This document shows, piece after piece, positions 16,978 through 25,996 of a stretch of 64,000 nt of DNA (positions are counted from its first letter, which is position 1; the number at the start of each line of letters is the position of its first letter). The notes under the pieces are model-generated. The model was not told the origin of the DNA. It searched no databases and saw only the letters and a list, made by a program, of their open reading frames with translations. The translations under genes and the position numbers were made by a program. The DNA is from Acinetobacter proteolyticus (GTDB lineage Bacteria; Pseudomonadota; Gammaproteobacteria; Pseudomonadales; Moraxellaceae). Location of the stretch: NCBI RefSeq assembly GCF_000367945.1, contig NZ_KB849178.1:186001-250000 (forward strand), given 5' to 3'.

Positions 16978-17100
16978 GGCGTATGGCTAGTCATTCATTA
17001 TAAAGGCGACTAGCATAGCGAGCTTTTATTCATCAACAAAATGCTTTTTTTGCATATTTAATAACGGTTTTATTGATAAGCCTATCTAATTGCCACAAAA

Positions 17101-17129
17101 AGAAAAAGCCCAGATAAATCTGGACTTTT
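17101..17129 (-). terminator. Terminator after gcd
   Basis: Read leftwards, GTCCAGA and TCTGGGC form a 7-bp stem (one G-U pair) followed by TTTTTCTTTT. It lies 90 bases past the gcd stop. Confidence 0.7.
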
Positions 17130-17130
17130 A

Positions 17131-17220
17131 ATCTCCCCTCACCCTGAGCCACGATTATAGTGGCGTAAGGATTAAATTAGGGAACGCCTCCCTTTTATAA
17201 AGAGAGGTTGGGAGGGATTT
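17131..17220. repeat. Palindrome-rich segment behind gcd
   Basis: CCTCCC at 17187-17192 pairs with GGGAGG at 17210-17215, and AATCTCCC near 17131 can pair with the closing GGGAGGGATT. The sequence looks like an intergenic palindromic repeat and abuts the gcd stop codon. Family membership needs other genome copies. Confidence 0.3.
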
Positions 17221-19615
17221 AAGGTAAAGCGTACGCAACGAGATAATCACCCATTTTGGTACCGAATGAACCATGTCCACCGGCCATAATCACCACATAT
17301 TGTTTACCATTGGCTTCATACGTCATTGGTGTTGCTTGTCCACCCGCAGGTAAACGTGCTTCCCACAACTTATCACCATTTGAAACATTAAAGGCACGGA
17401 TGTAATTATCTTGTGTCGCACCGACAAACATCACATTACCCGCAGTTGAGATCGAACCGCCTAAACCTGGCACACCAATTTTCACTGGTGGTAACTGGAA
17501 TAGGGTTGGCAAGCTGTCACGAATGGTACCAATACGTTTTTTCCATACCACTTCATGTGTTTTTAAGTCCACACCAGCAACAAAGCCCCAACCTGGTTGT
17601 TTACATGGTAAACCCAATGGAGATAGGAACGGACTGATATCAACACCATATGGCGTACCATACATTGGTTGCATACCCTGTTCAGTACCAGCACCACGTG
17701 CCACAGGTTGACGGTTTGGATCTGCTGGAATTAGACGACTTACGAATGGCAAGCCAATCGGGTTCATGACTGCGACCTGACGATCAGCATTCACTGACAT
17801 ACCGCCCCATTCAAACACACCTAAGTTTCCAGGGAATACCAAGGTTCCATTTTCAGAAGGTGGCGTATAGATGCCATCGTAATTCAGACGTTTAAATTTC
17901 ACACGACACATCAACTGATCAAACATAGTGGCACCCCACATGTCTTTATCCGTCAATTTATCTTTCGGCGCTAAATCAAAGTCAGAGAATGGTTGAGTTT
18001 TTGAGTAGAACTCACCTTTGGTTTGTGGGCCCCATTTCACAGTTTGCGGAACAGGTTTCTCGGTAATTGGTACAATTGGCTGACCATTACGACGGTCTAA
18101 AACAAAGGCATTGCCTGTTTTAGTCAATACATAAATCGCAGGAACCGTTTGACCTGATTTATCTTGAATATCAGCCAATGACGGTTGTGATGGTACATCC
18201 ATATCCCACAAATCGTGATGTGTAGTTTGGAAGTGCCATACCAGTTTACCTGTGGTTGCATTGATCGCTAGCATTGAGTTGGCATAACGCTCTTTCAACT
18301 CAGTACGGTCTCCACCCCAGATATCTGGTGTACCCACACCTGTTGGAACATAGACGATATCTAGTTTTGAGTCATAGGCAAGTGGCGCCCATGCATTTGG
18401 TGAATTATGAACAAACTGAGTGTCTTGACCTGGCATTGCATTTGGATCAGCTGCGCCTGTATCAAACACCCATAATAATTTACCTGTGTTCACGTCATAA
18501 CCACGAATCACACCTGATGGCTCTTTATTCGAATGGTTATCGGTCACTGAACCTGCAATCACTACAGTAGTACCAGACACCACACCTGGCGATGTTGGGT
18601 TATAACCACCTGGATAAGCATATGGCATGAATTCTTGTAAATTCACTTCACCATTTTGACCAAAGTCAGAACATGCTTTACCGGTATCTGCATTAACTGC
18701 CACTAAACGACCATCATTGACAGGAACAAAGACTTTACGTGGACACTCGGTTGAGGTCGACTTTTTCGCCTGTAAACTGGTTGCAAATTCAGTGGTATTG
18801 GCAGCATCGTAGTACATCACACCACGACAGGTTAAATGCTGGAAGGTTTTATCAGTTTTGAGTTTTGGATCAAAACGCCATTTTTCCTTACCTGTCGCAG
18901 GATCAATCGAAATTAAATGTTGATGTGGCGTACACATAAACATGTTATTTCCAATCTTGATTGGTGTTACTTGGTTGGTGGTTTCACCCGAATCATTTTC
19001 AGTTCGGAAATCACCAGTACGTAATGTCCAAGCCACCTTGAGATCTTTGACGTTTTTATCATTGATCTGTGTCAATGGAGAATAACGTTCGCCGCCCTGA
19101 CTACGACCATATGCAGGCCAATCTTCAGGGGCAATGCCATCCACGGCTTTCGCTTGGGCTGGCTGTGGCGTTTGAATGACACCATTGATTTCTTGTGGAT
19201 CATTAAAGATTGAGTAGACCATCACCACAATTGCAATGGCTAAAGTCGATGACAACGCCACTTTACTTGAAGTGAGATTATCAATCCCACGCGTCACCGC
19301 TGGAATCAGCAACCACAAACCTAAGATTCCAAGGATATCAAGACGTGGTGCCAGTGCCCAGAAGTCAGTCCCAACTTCCCAAACACCCCAAACCACACTG
19401 CCCAACATCAACGCAGCATAGACCCACAATGGACCAGAGGCACGTTTATAGAGCTGTACTGCCACGATCAGCAACAGCACACCTGCAATCACATAATAAA
19501 AAGACCCACCGATTGCTGCGAGCCAGATACCGCCAACGAGCAAGAACAAAGCAATGAGGGCGATAATCACCACCGTCAATGTTCTAAGCCCAGATTTTGA
19601 AGCAGATTGATTCAT
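17219..19615 (-). CDS. gcd: Membrane-bound PQQ-dependent glucose dehydrogenase
   Basis: The quinoprotein oxidises glucose and other aldoses to the lactone in the periplasm and passes electrons to ubiquinone. About 140 N-terminal residues form five membrane helices. The periplasmic part is a PQQ beta-propeller with W-motif repeats, for example DWPAYGRSQGGERYSPLTQI at its start and YVVIMAGGHGS near the end. At 798 residues it matches E. coli Gcd. The start at 19615 follows AAGGTGAT; an in-frame ATG five codons upstream is less likely. No pqq genes are in the window. It is followed upstream by oprB on the same strand. Confidence 0.96.
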   Translation of the reverse strand: MNQSASKSGLRTLTVVIIALIALFLLVGGIWLAAIGGSFYYVIAGVLLLIVAVQLYKRASGPLWVYAALMLGSVVWGVWEVGTDFWALAPRLDILGILGLWLLIPAVTRGIDNLTSSKVALSSTLAIAIVVMVYSIFNDPQEINGVIQTPQPAQAKAVDGIAPEDWPAYGRSQGGERYSPLTQINDKNVKDLKVAWTLRTGDFRTENDSGETTNQVTPIKIGNNMFMCTPHQHLISIDPATGKEKWRFDPKLKTDKTFQHLTCRGVMYYDAANTTEFATSLQAKKSTSTECPRKVFVPVNDGRLVAVNADTGKACSDFGQNGEVNLQEFMPYAYPGGYNPTSPGVVSGTTVVIAGSVTDNHSNKEPSGVIRGYDVNTGKLLWVFDTGAADPNAMPGQDTQFVHNSPNAWAPLAYDSKLDIVYVPTGVGTPDIWGGDRTELKERYANSMLAINATTGKLVWHFQTTHHDLWDMDVPSQPSLADIQDKSGQTVPAIYVLTKTGNAFVLDRRNGQPIVPITEKPVPQTVKWGPQTKGEFYSKTQPFSDFDLAPKDKLTDKDMWGATMFDQLMCRVKFKRLNYDGIYTPPSENGTLVFPGNLGVFEWGGMSVNADRQVAVMNPIGLPFVSRLIPADPNRQPVARGAGTEQGMQPMYGTPYGVDISPFLSPLGLPCKQPGWGFVAGVDLKTHEVVWKKRIGTIRDSLPTLFQLPPVKIGVPGLGGSISTAGNVMFVGATQDNYIRAFNVSNGDKLWEARLPAGGQATPMTYEANGKQYVVIMAGGHGSFGTKMGDYLVAYALP

Positions 19616-19646
19616 AAGATCACCTTGCATCTTTTATATTTTAGAT

Positions 19647-19678
19647 CCATAAAAAGCAAGAAAAGTCTCTTTTTATGG
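19647..19678. repeat. 10-bp inverted repeat in the gcd leader
   Basis: CCATAAAAAG (19647-19656) and CTTTTTATGG (19669-19678) are perfect inverted repeats with a 12-base spacer, about 32 bases upstream of the gcd start. It could be an operator or a leader hairpin; no U-run follows. Confidence 0.45.
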
Positions 19679-19759
19679 TCGAGTTCAAATCACAGCAAGA
19701 ACTTTGCAGATATCGCCTATTTTATAAACTGCATCTGCAAAATTGCTCGAGTATCAAAA

Positions 19760-21004
19760 TTAGAAAATGGTTTGGAACTTAATCCCGCCTACCCAAGTCT
19801 TATCCCCATCCTTCAATGCACCGACATGGTGGACATATTGAATATTTGGACGGATAGTGAGCCAGTTGGTAGCATGAATACCGTAATACAGCTCAGTGTT
19901 ATATTCTTCATCCAATAGACTATTGTTTTTGTCATTGGCGTGAATACGGGCAACACCTAAAGCCAGTTCATCTTGAGGACGTTGATCCAACAAACCTTTA
20001 TAGACCAATCCGACATTTTGCATGTCTTTAATGGCATTGGTTTTTGAATCATGTACCGTGACATTGACAAAGCCAGTCAAACCACGATCTGATTGACCAT
20101 CATGACGAGTCAACTGTTGTTTCGCAGTAAACCAACCGCCCTGTTTATGTCCAGTTTTGGCAGGATTCTCGATTTCTGCTGCATCCGCTGTACTGTAGTA
20201 GTAACCAAAGCGGTATTCACCAGGCAGAGACAATGCACCCAGCTTAGGATTCCAGACTACTTCTGCTGGAATAATCGCACCACGTGAACCATCTGTGCTT
20301 AAGTTAAAACCTTTGCCACGCTGTAAGTTTTCAGGGTTATATTCATATGCCCCGATTTGTGCATAAAGATCTGGCTGTAGGTTATATTTGACACGTAATG
20401 CCCATTGGCTCACAGGCCAGTTATACCATTGGTCACCAACCCAGTTACCGACCTGAGAACCACATAGTGACAAATTCTGGAAATCACAGTTAAAGCTGTT
20501 GAAATCTTCGCCTTCACCAAAACGACCCACTTTAATATCTAAAGCTTGATCTAAAAATTTCTTTTTAATCCAGAGGTCGGTTAAACGCCAAGTTTGACCA
20601 CGCCCCCAAACTTCTTGTACAGAACTTTGGTGACCTTGTAAGCCATCTGCGGTTTGTGACAAAGATTGTCCATCACGGTATGTCACCGTGATCTGCGCCT
20701 CAGTATCTTGCCAACCTAAAATTTTATTTAGGTCGAAGTTTGTGCCCAACGCCAATTGTCCAGTGAATTCACTGCCATGGCTTGAGTATTGTTTAGAATC
20801 TAAAACCCCTGCAAATTCACCTGTGTAATCAGCAGAAAATTTGTAACCCTGTTCTTGCAACGCAGTGCGTTGACCGTTCCAATCACCAAACAGCCATTGA
20901 CCATTTGGGTCAAATGCGGAAGATGCTGCTTGAGTATGTTGTGTGAAAAGACTCAATGATAGAACGGATAAACAAGAAACAATCAAAGACTTAGAGATTG
21001 TCAT
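19760..21004 (-). CDS. oprB: Carbohydrate-selective porin OprB
   Basis: This 414-residue outer-membrane porin of the OprB family lets glucose and related sugars into the periplasm. It has a signal peptide ending at HTQA and the typical start WLFGDWNGQRTALQEQGYKF. Alternating beta strands follow, and the C-terminus ends in the aromatic F (GGIKFQTIF) needed for barrel assembly. It precedes gcd in the same direction, so the pair forms a functional unit: sugar enters through OprB and Gcd oxidises it. Its ribosome site lies in a strong hairpin, described separately. Confidence 0.93.
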   Translation of the reverse strand: MTISKSLIVSCLSVLSLSLFTQHTQAASSAFDPNGQWLFGDWNGQRTALQEQGYKFSADYTGEFAGVLDSKQYSSHGSEFTGQLALGTNFDLNKILGWQDTEAQITVTYRDGQSLSQTADGLQGHQSSVQEVWGRGQTWRLTDLWIKKKFLDQALDIKVGRFGEGEDFNSFNCDFQNLSLCGSQVGNWVGDQWYNWPVSQWALRVKYNLQPDLYAQIGAYEYNPENLQRGKGFNLSTDGSRGAIIPAEVVWNPKLGALSLPGEYRFGYYYSTADAAEIENPAKTGHKQGGWFTAKQQLTRHDGQSDRGLTGFVNVTVHDSKTNAIKDMQNVGLVYKGLLDQRPQDELALGVARIHANDKNNSLLDEEYNTELYYGIHATNWLTIRPNIQYVHHVGALKDGDKTWVGGIKFQTIF

Positions 21005-21010
21005 GTTTAC

Positions 21011-21044
21011 GTAACCTTTTATGTTATTGTGTATAAAAGGTTAC
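21011..21044 (-). promoter_or_regulatory. Leader hairpin that covers the oprB ribosome site
   Basis: GTAACCTTTTAT (21011-21022) and ATAAAAGGTTAC (21033-21044) are perfect 12-bp inverted repeats with a 10-base loop. In the oprB mRNA the 3' arm carries AAAGGT, the only good ribosome site, six bases before GTAAACATG. The folded RNA should block initiation. The repeat could equally be a DNA operator. Confidence 0.6.
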
Positions 21045-21127
21045 TCTCATTTTTAAATTACAACTTATTCAAAATGTTAACAATCTGTACAATATTTTAA
21101 CAATCAGTGATTAGTCGCACATATTTT

Positions 21128-22246
21128 CTACCATTTACCCTCACCCAAACCCTGACCGATAAAGGCATACTTCATTTGCGAACGGGAAAACTTGATCGGA
21201 CAGGCCAACTGTGGCTCAGTTTGTGATGCATTTTCCGATACTGGCACATCAACCACCCAGCCTCTTTGTTGAGCCATTGGCGAGACCAATGCTTCATCCA
21301 GACTGAGAACCGGTTCTACACAAATATCCAAGCTTTGGAACAGATGTTGCCATTCAGCAAAGTTTTGTGTTTTAAACTTTTCCTGCAAGGCTTGCTTTAC
21401 CGCTTGACGATCTTCTGGGTCAAAAGATGTTCCTTTTGCAAGGAGTACAGGTAATTCTAACGCTGCAGCCAAACCAGCCATAAATTGTGGTTCTAAGCTT
21501 CCCACTGAAAAATAGCGGCCATCTTTGGTCTGATAATAATCGTAGAAGCTTGCACCATTCAGCATGCCCGCCTCGGGTGCTTGAGGCGTTTGCCCAGCCA
21601 AACTTGCAGAAGCAGCCATACTATTCAGACTCGCCACACAATCAGTCATGGAAATATCAAGATATTGACCCAGACCACTGCGTTGACGCTCGACCACAGC
21701 AGCAAGAATACCAATCACTGCATGCAAAGAGCCACCTGCCACATCCGCAATTTGAATGCCTAAGGGTGGCGGTCCACCATCTTGACGACCACTATGCCCC
21801 GACACGCCTGCCAATGCTAAATAGTTAATATCGTGTCCTGCCCGATCTTTATAAGCCCCTGTTTGACCATAACCAGTAATCGAACAATAGATGAGTCGTG
21901 GATTAATCTCCGCTAAAGTCTCATAGTCCAAGCCCAAACGGCGCATCACATCTGGACGGAACTGTTCAAGCACGATATCGAACTCAGAGATTTTATTTTT
22001 GATCAGTTCAATATTGGCTGCATCTTTGAGATCAAGTGCAATCGACTGCTTATTCCGATTCAGATAACTGTGCGCAGTGGCCTGACCATTGGCATAGGGT
22101 GGCATAATCCTTACCAGATCGGGGCGAGTCGGTGATTCCACATGGATCACTTCTGCACCCATGTCGGCAAGGTACATACTGGCAAATGGTCCTGGTAATA
22201 AAGTCGAAAAATCGAGGACTTTCAATCCCTTTAGTGCAGATGGCAT
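21128..22246 (-). CDS. Alpha-methylacyl-CoA racemase-like CoA transferase family protein
   Basis: The 372-residue protein belongs to the CaiB/BaiF (family III CoA-transferase) fold. Two residues typical of alpha-methylacyl-CoA racemase are present: H138 in AGHDINYLAL and D168 in IQIADVAGG. Their 30-residue spacing equals that of H126/D156 in the mycobacterial racemase. This supports epimerisation of 2-methyl-branched acyl-CoAs for beta-oxidation rather than CoA transfer. GPFASMYLADMGAEVI near the start is the usual CoA-binding region. It is divergent from the AraC-type regulator at 22460, a plausible controller. Confidence 0.88.
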   Translation of the reverse strand: MPSALKGLKVLDFSTLLPGPFASMYLADMGAEVIHVESPTRPDLVRIMPPYANGQATAHSYLNRNKQSIALDLKDAANIELIKNKISEFDIVLEQFRPDVMRRLGLDYETLAEINPRLIYCSITGYGQTGAYKDRAGHDINYLALAGVSGHSGRQDGGPPPLGIQIADVAGGSLHAVIGILAAVVERQRSGLGQYLDISMTDCVASLNSMAASASLAGQTPQAPEAGMLNGASFYDYYQTKDGRYFSVGSLEPQFMAGLAAALELPVLLAKGTSFDPEDRQAVKQALQEKFKTQNFAEWQHLFQSLDICVEPVLSLDEALVSPMAQQRGWVVDVPVSENASQTEPQLACPIKFSRSQMKYAFIGQGLGEGKW

Positions 22247-22459
22247 AATAATTTTTACTCAATTTGTTCAAATTTTCTTTTATACTAGGTGTGGATAAAC
22301 ACAAAAACAATGTCATGTTCAGCCATTTACCTTGATAGTTTCGGCAATTTAACATGTATACAGGGCGCAATTATTTTTCTTGTCAATTGCCCAATTTGAT
22401 ATTTTAGACGGTTATTTAGGTCAATTATCGTGAATAGTAAAGAAACTGAAGGATTCAAT

Positions 22460-23473
22460 ATGAGCCGTGATACGATCAGCATCCACTTCGTGAATGCGGC
22501 TTTAACAGGTGTTAAACGCCTAGGCATGGACGTTGAAACGTTACTTTCACATGTCGGCATAGAGGCTGAATTACTTCGCCAACCGAAGGCTCGAATCTCT
22601 CCAGAGCAGTACACTCGTTTTGTAAAAATGTTATGGATGGTGACCCAAGACGAACACGTTGGTTTCGATGTACAGCCACGTCGCTTAGGTACATTTGCAA
22701 TCATGTGCCAATTGATCATCCACTCCAAAACACTTGGACAAGCACTGGAACTCTCCTCTCAATTCTACAAACTGTTTGGAGATGAATGGTCTGTGAGCTT
22801 GGAACGTGACAAGCATGAAGCACGTTTAGTCCCCCACATTCCTAAAGCTTTAGACCCTGATCACTTCATTACTGAAAGCATGCTGATGATTTGGCATGGT
22901 CTAGCATCATGGTTGATTGAACGTCGCCTACCTTTAGAGCGTGTGCATTTTGGTTATGAGCGTCCGAATCATGCTGATGAATACGATGCATTATTCTTTG
23001 CTCCAGTGATGCAATTCGATGCGCCACGTACAGAGATTACTTTTGCTGCGGATTATCTAGATCTTCCAATCCGTCAAGATGAAAAGACTTTAGAAGAATT
23101 CTTGAAAGCAGCACCTGCCCAACTGTTAGTGAAATTCAAAAATACCAACTCGTTGACTTCACGTATTCGTGATGTATTAAAGAGCCAGATTGGCGAAGAA
23201 ATGCCAACACTCAATGATGTCGCGGCAATGTTGTATTTATCGCCACAAACCTTACGTCGTCGTTTGGCTGCAGAAGGTAAAAGCTATCAAGGTGTTAAGG
23301 ATGCCTTGCGTCGTGATGCTGCGATTCATTTATTACTCACACCAAACCTCACTCTTGAAGATGTAGCACAACAAGTCGGCTTTAGTGAAACCAGTACTTT
23401 CCACCGTGCCTTTAAGAAATGGACAGGTGTGACTCCTGGTTTATATCGTCAGTTGCATGGCCATCACAACTAA
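22460..23473 (+). CDS. AraC-family transcriptional regulator
   Basis: The 337-residue regulator has the N-terminal arabinose-binding-like sensor domain of the OruR/ArgR-type AraC subgroup (about residues 15-200). A C-terminal double helix-turn-helix follows (about 230-335), with TLNDVAAMLYLSPQTLRRRL and LEDVAQQVGFSETSTFHRAF as the two motifs. The frame opens with GTG at 22430; the ATG at 22460 is preferred because GAAGGA precedes it. It is divergent from the racemase gene, so control of fatty-acid or branched-acid catabolism is a reasonable guess. The inducer is unknown. Confidence 0.88.
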   Translation: MSRDTISIHFVNAALTGVKRLGMDVETLLSHVGIEAELLRQPKARISPEQYTRFVKMLWMVTQDEHVGFDVQPRRLGTFAIMCQLIIHSKTLGQALELSSQFYKLFGDEWSVSLERDKHEARLVPHIPKALDPDHFITESMLMIWHGLASWLIERRLPLERVHFGYERPNHADEYDALFFAPVMQFDAPRTEITFAADYLDLPIRQDEKTLEEFLKAAPAQLLVKFKNTNSLTSRIRDVLKSQIGEEMPTLNDVAAMLYLSPQTLRRRLAAEGKSYQGVKDALRRDAAIHLLLTPNLTLEDVAQQVGFSETSTFHRAFKKWTGVTPGLYRQLHGHHN

Positions 23474-23480
23474 TAACGAC

Positions 23481-23523
23481 AATGCAGTGTTCAACCTTAT
23501 ATAGTTGAACACTGCATTTTAAA
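23481..23523 (+). terminator. Terminator after the AraC gene
   Basis: AATGCAGTGTTCAAC (23481-23495) and its perfect 15-bp complement (23504-23518) form a long stem, followed by TTTT. Confidence 0.85.
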
Positions 23524-23567
23524 TATGCTAATAATCAAGCAGCCCCCTACAATTTGCTTGAATAACA

Positions 23568-24029
23568 ATGATCATTAAAAAAGCTGACTTTTCTCACCCA
23601 CAAGTTCAAAATTTGATTTATATCCATTTGCATGGTCTGCATCAAAACACCCCACTTGAGCATAGCTATGCATTAGACCTGAGCAGTCTGCAAAAAGATT
23701 GCATTAGCGTCTACACCTTATGGAACGATGAGCAATTACTGGGCTGTGGCGCAATCCAAGAACTGACACCCGATCACGCTGAAATCAAATCTATGCGAAC
23801 TCATCCTGATCATTTGCGTCAAGGGGTCGCAGCACAACTGCTTGAATTTTTATTAAAACTCGCTCAGCAACGTCACTATCAAAGAGTCAGTTTAGAAACA
23901 GGAAAAGACGTTCACTTTGATGCCGCAATCAAACTTTATAAGAAGTTTGGATTTGTTGAAGGTGCTGCTTTCGCAGAATATAACGAATCACCCTACAACC
24001 AATTCTTTCATTTAGATTTATCAGATTAA
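23568..24029 (+). CDS. GNAT-family N-acetyltransferase
   Basis: This 153-residue protein is one GNAT domain that uses acetyl-CoA to acetylate an amine. The acetyl-CoA loop appears in MRTHPDHLRQGVAAQLLEF (R/Q-x-x-G-x-A form). The downstream AIKLYKKFGFVEG is the usual motif B. It resembles the YsnE/PaiA-like small acetyltransferases, but the substrate cannot be inferred. It starts at an ATG just after a weak ribosome site and ends 21 bases before a convergent kinase gene. Confidence 0.85.
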   Translation: MIIKKADFSHPQVQNLIYIHLHGLHQNTPLEHSYALDLSSLQKDCISVYTLWNDEQLLGCGAIQELTPDHAEIKSMRTHPDHLRQGVAAQLLEFLLKLAQQRHYQRVSLETGKDVHFDAAIKLYKKFGFVEGAAFAEYNESPYNQFFHLDLSD

Positions 24030-24050
24030 GCAGTCTGGATAAGCTCCTTT

Positions 24051-24605
24051 CTACAAGTTAAATAAATGAGTATCCATCTCGTTTAAAAATACTGCTGTCT
24101 GTTTTGGCGAAGTCAAACGAATAAAACGGATATGCTGATATCGAGCATCATTCATCATCGCCAAATACTTTTTACGATTTTGAGCATGATGGGTAATCAT
24201 CCATAAAATAATAGAGTCCTTAGACAGAAAACTGGTCTTAAAACTTTCTCGATTATTGGAATTTTCCCATAATCTTTTTTGTGTCACCGCTCGACTAATT
24301 GCTCGTTTAACTGAGCGGTACAGATTTAACGAAAATGAATAATCCAGCCAAATAATCGTATCAATATATTTAAGCTTTAAATCCAGTGTTCGAGAATAAT
24401 TACCATCAAGTACCCATCCTCTAGGTGCCTGATCAATTTGACTTTGTAATTTAGCAAAAAACTCATGATCAGGTGTTTCTTGCCAATCATCCAGCCAAAA
24501 TAAATCATCCATTTCAATGTAAGACAATCCTAGCTTTTGAGCAAGTTGACGAGCAAAAGTGGTTTTTCCAGCAGCAGATGTGCCGACGACATTGATAAAT
24601 TTCAT
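24051..24605 (-). CDS. Small P-loop kinase-like protein (adenylate kinase-related)
   Basis: The 184-residue protein starts with a Walker A motif, VGTSAAGKTTF (about residues 7-17), then EMDDLFW and GWVLDGNYSRT. This is the topology of the FlaR/AAA_17-type adenylate-kinase-like family, in which DGNY precedes the nucleotide-binding helix. A lid-like segment rich in Arg/Lys follows (RAISRAVTQKRLWENSNNRE). It probably phosphorylates a small molecule or nucleotide, but the substrate is not known for this group. It has no obvious operon partner. Confidence 0.8.
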   Translation of the reverse strand: MKFINVVGTSAAGKTTFARQLAQKLGLSYIEMDDLFWLDDWQETPDHEFFAKLQSQIDQAPRGWVLDGNYSRTLDLKLKYIDTIIWLDYSFSLNLYRSVKRAISRAVTQKRLWENSNNRESFKTSFLSKDSIILWMITHHAQNRKKYLAMMNDARYQHIRFIRLTSPKQTAVFLNEMDTHLFNL

Positions 24606-24672
24606 GGCTTCTCAACGTTATTCATAAGCACTCAATGTTTCTTTTCTCCCTATTTAAATAATGACACATCTG

Positions 24673-25770
24673 TCACTTATCTCTTGCCGCTTGGATCAGT
24701 TTCACAGCATTGCCCCCAGTCACCTGCCAAGTGAGACAACGCACACTGCCGCCCATTGGACAGACACTTTCAGCATTTACGGGAATGACTTTCTTGCTGG
24801 TATTTTGCTTGATGATCGTGAGTGCTTTTTGGTCATGCGGCATATTAAAGGTTGGCACATAAATATTGTGATGTGTGACCGTGGCATTTAAATTCACACC
24901 ACATGCAGACTCAAAACCTTCCCACTGACCTTTGGGATTGGTCTTATATTCAACAGGCACTTCGACAATTTTTGCAGTTGGAAATGAAGCCTTTAACTCC
25001 TTCATCACGGTTGTTCTAAATGAAGGTGTTTTTGAATAGTCATTCACAAGCAATGTATTTTTATCTACCCAACTGACCATGCCATCTGAATGTGCCAGCA
25101 CTTCTTCATCTGGTTCTAAAATGGCAACTTCGGTTGCACCCAACGTGGTTTTTAATTCCTGTTTGGCTTCACTATAGCTAAGTTCATTATCTTCCATAAA
25201 CCGCGTGGTGGTAATCACACGTCCTGCATAGTCATCAACCAAATTCCCTCCATCAATCATCAAATCAGTTTTGGCTCTTTGAATTTGATAACGGTCCGCA
25301 AACTGATTAAAACTTTTTTGCACATCTTTACTTTGTTTCTTGGTCATCGAGGCCCAAGTATAGGTAAATTGCACCGGTTGCATTGGATTGACCGTGGTGA
25401 AGTCGCGCATCCAGATATCACGGACATCATCTACCAGTAAAATATCTTCAGGCACTTTGCCAGTGAAATACGGCTTAGTGTCTTTATCTACCACAATGAC
25501 CACATTGTCATTGCCCAAAATCGATTTTGCATAATCAATCTGAAAATCTACAATTCGTTGAAAAGCGGATTTGTAATACGGATCATGCACAGACGGCGCA
25601 GACAACACCAATAACATTCTGTCGTCAGCGACTTGATTTGAATGGGTTTGGCTCACCTTGTTTTTATCCTCGATTGCTTTGTTATTTTCAACATTCCGTC
25701 CAGATGAATCACATCCCAAAAGTGACAAGACCAATCCCATGACAGCATAGTGACGCATTCGTTTTATCAT
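24673..25770 (-). CDS. Lipoprotein of the agmatine/peptidyl-arginine deiminase family
   Basis: The protein belongs to the Porphyromonas-type peptidyl-arginine deiminase/agmatine deiminase family, which hydrolyses guanidino groups to ureido groups. Catalytic motifs are visible: DIWMRDF, IDGGN, AHSDGMVSW, and the C-terminal CPMGGSVRCLTWQ with the nucleophilic Cys region. Unlike cytosolic agmatine deiminases it has a lipobox, LSLLGC, at the end of a short signal peptide. It is thus probably anchored in the envelope and faces the periplasm. The start at 25770 (MIKRM) gives the best signal peptide; ATGs at 25800 and 25806 are possible. Substrate is uncertain. Confidence 0.85.
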   Translation of the reverse strand: MIKRMRHYAVMGLVLSLLGCDSSGRNVENNKAIEDKNKVSQTHSNQVADDRMLLVLSAPSVHDPYYKSAFQRIVDFQIDYAKSILGNDNVVIVVDKDTKPYFTGKVPEDILLVDDVRDIWMRDFTTVNPMQPVQFTYTWASMTKKQSKDVQKSFNQFADRYQIQRAKTDLMIDGGNLVDDYAGRVITTTRFMEDNELSYSEAKQELKTTLGATEVAILEPDEEVLAHSDGMVSWVDKNTLLVNDYSKTPSFRTTVMKELKASFPTAKIVEVPVEYKTNPKGQWEGFESACGVNLNATVTHHNIYVPTFNMPHDQKALTIIKQNTSKKVIPVNAESVCPMGGSVRCLTWQVTGGNAVKLIQAARDK

Positions 25771-25996
25771 GTGCTTTCGCCCATCTTTTCTATCAATCAT
25801 TTCCAAATGCTAGTCTAATCGAAGATGTCTTAAGCCACACAGAAAAACAGCAAAATTAACACTTGGCTTGATCACTCACGCAATCTATCAAATTGGCGAA
25901 AAGCATCAAACTTGCCAATGTTTATCATCATTGCACTGACACTTAAATTGAGTACACTCGATAAATAACAATTTTAAGGTGATACAAGGAAAACCT

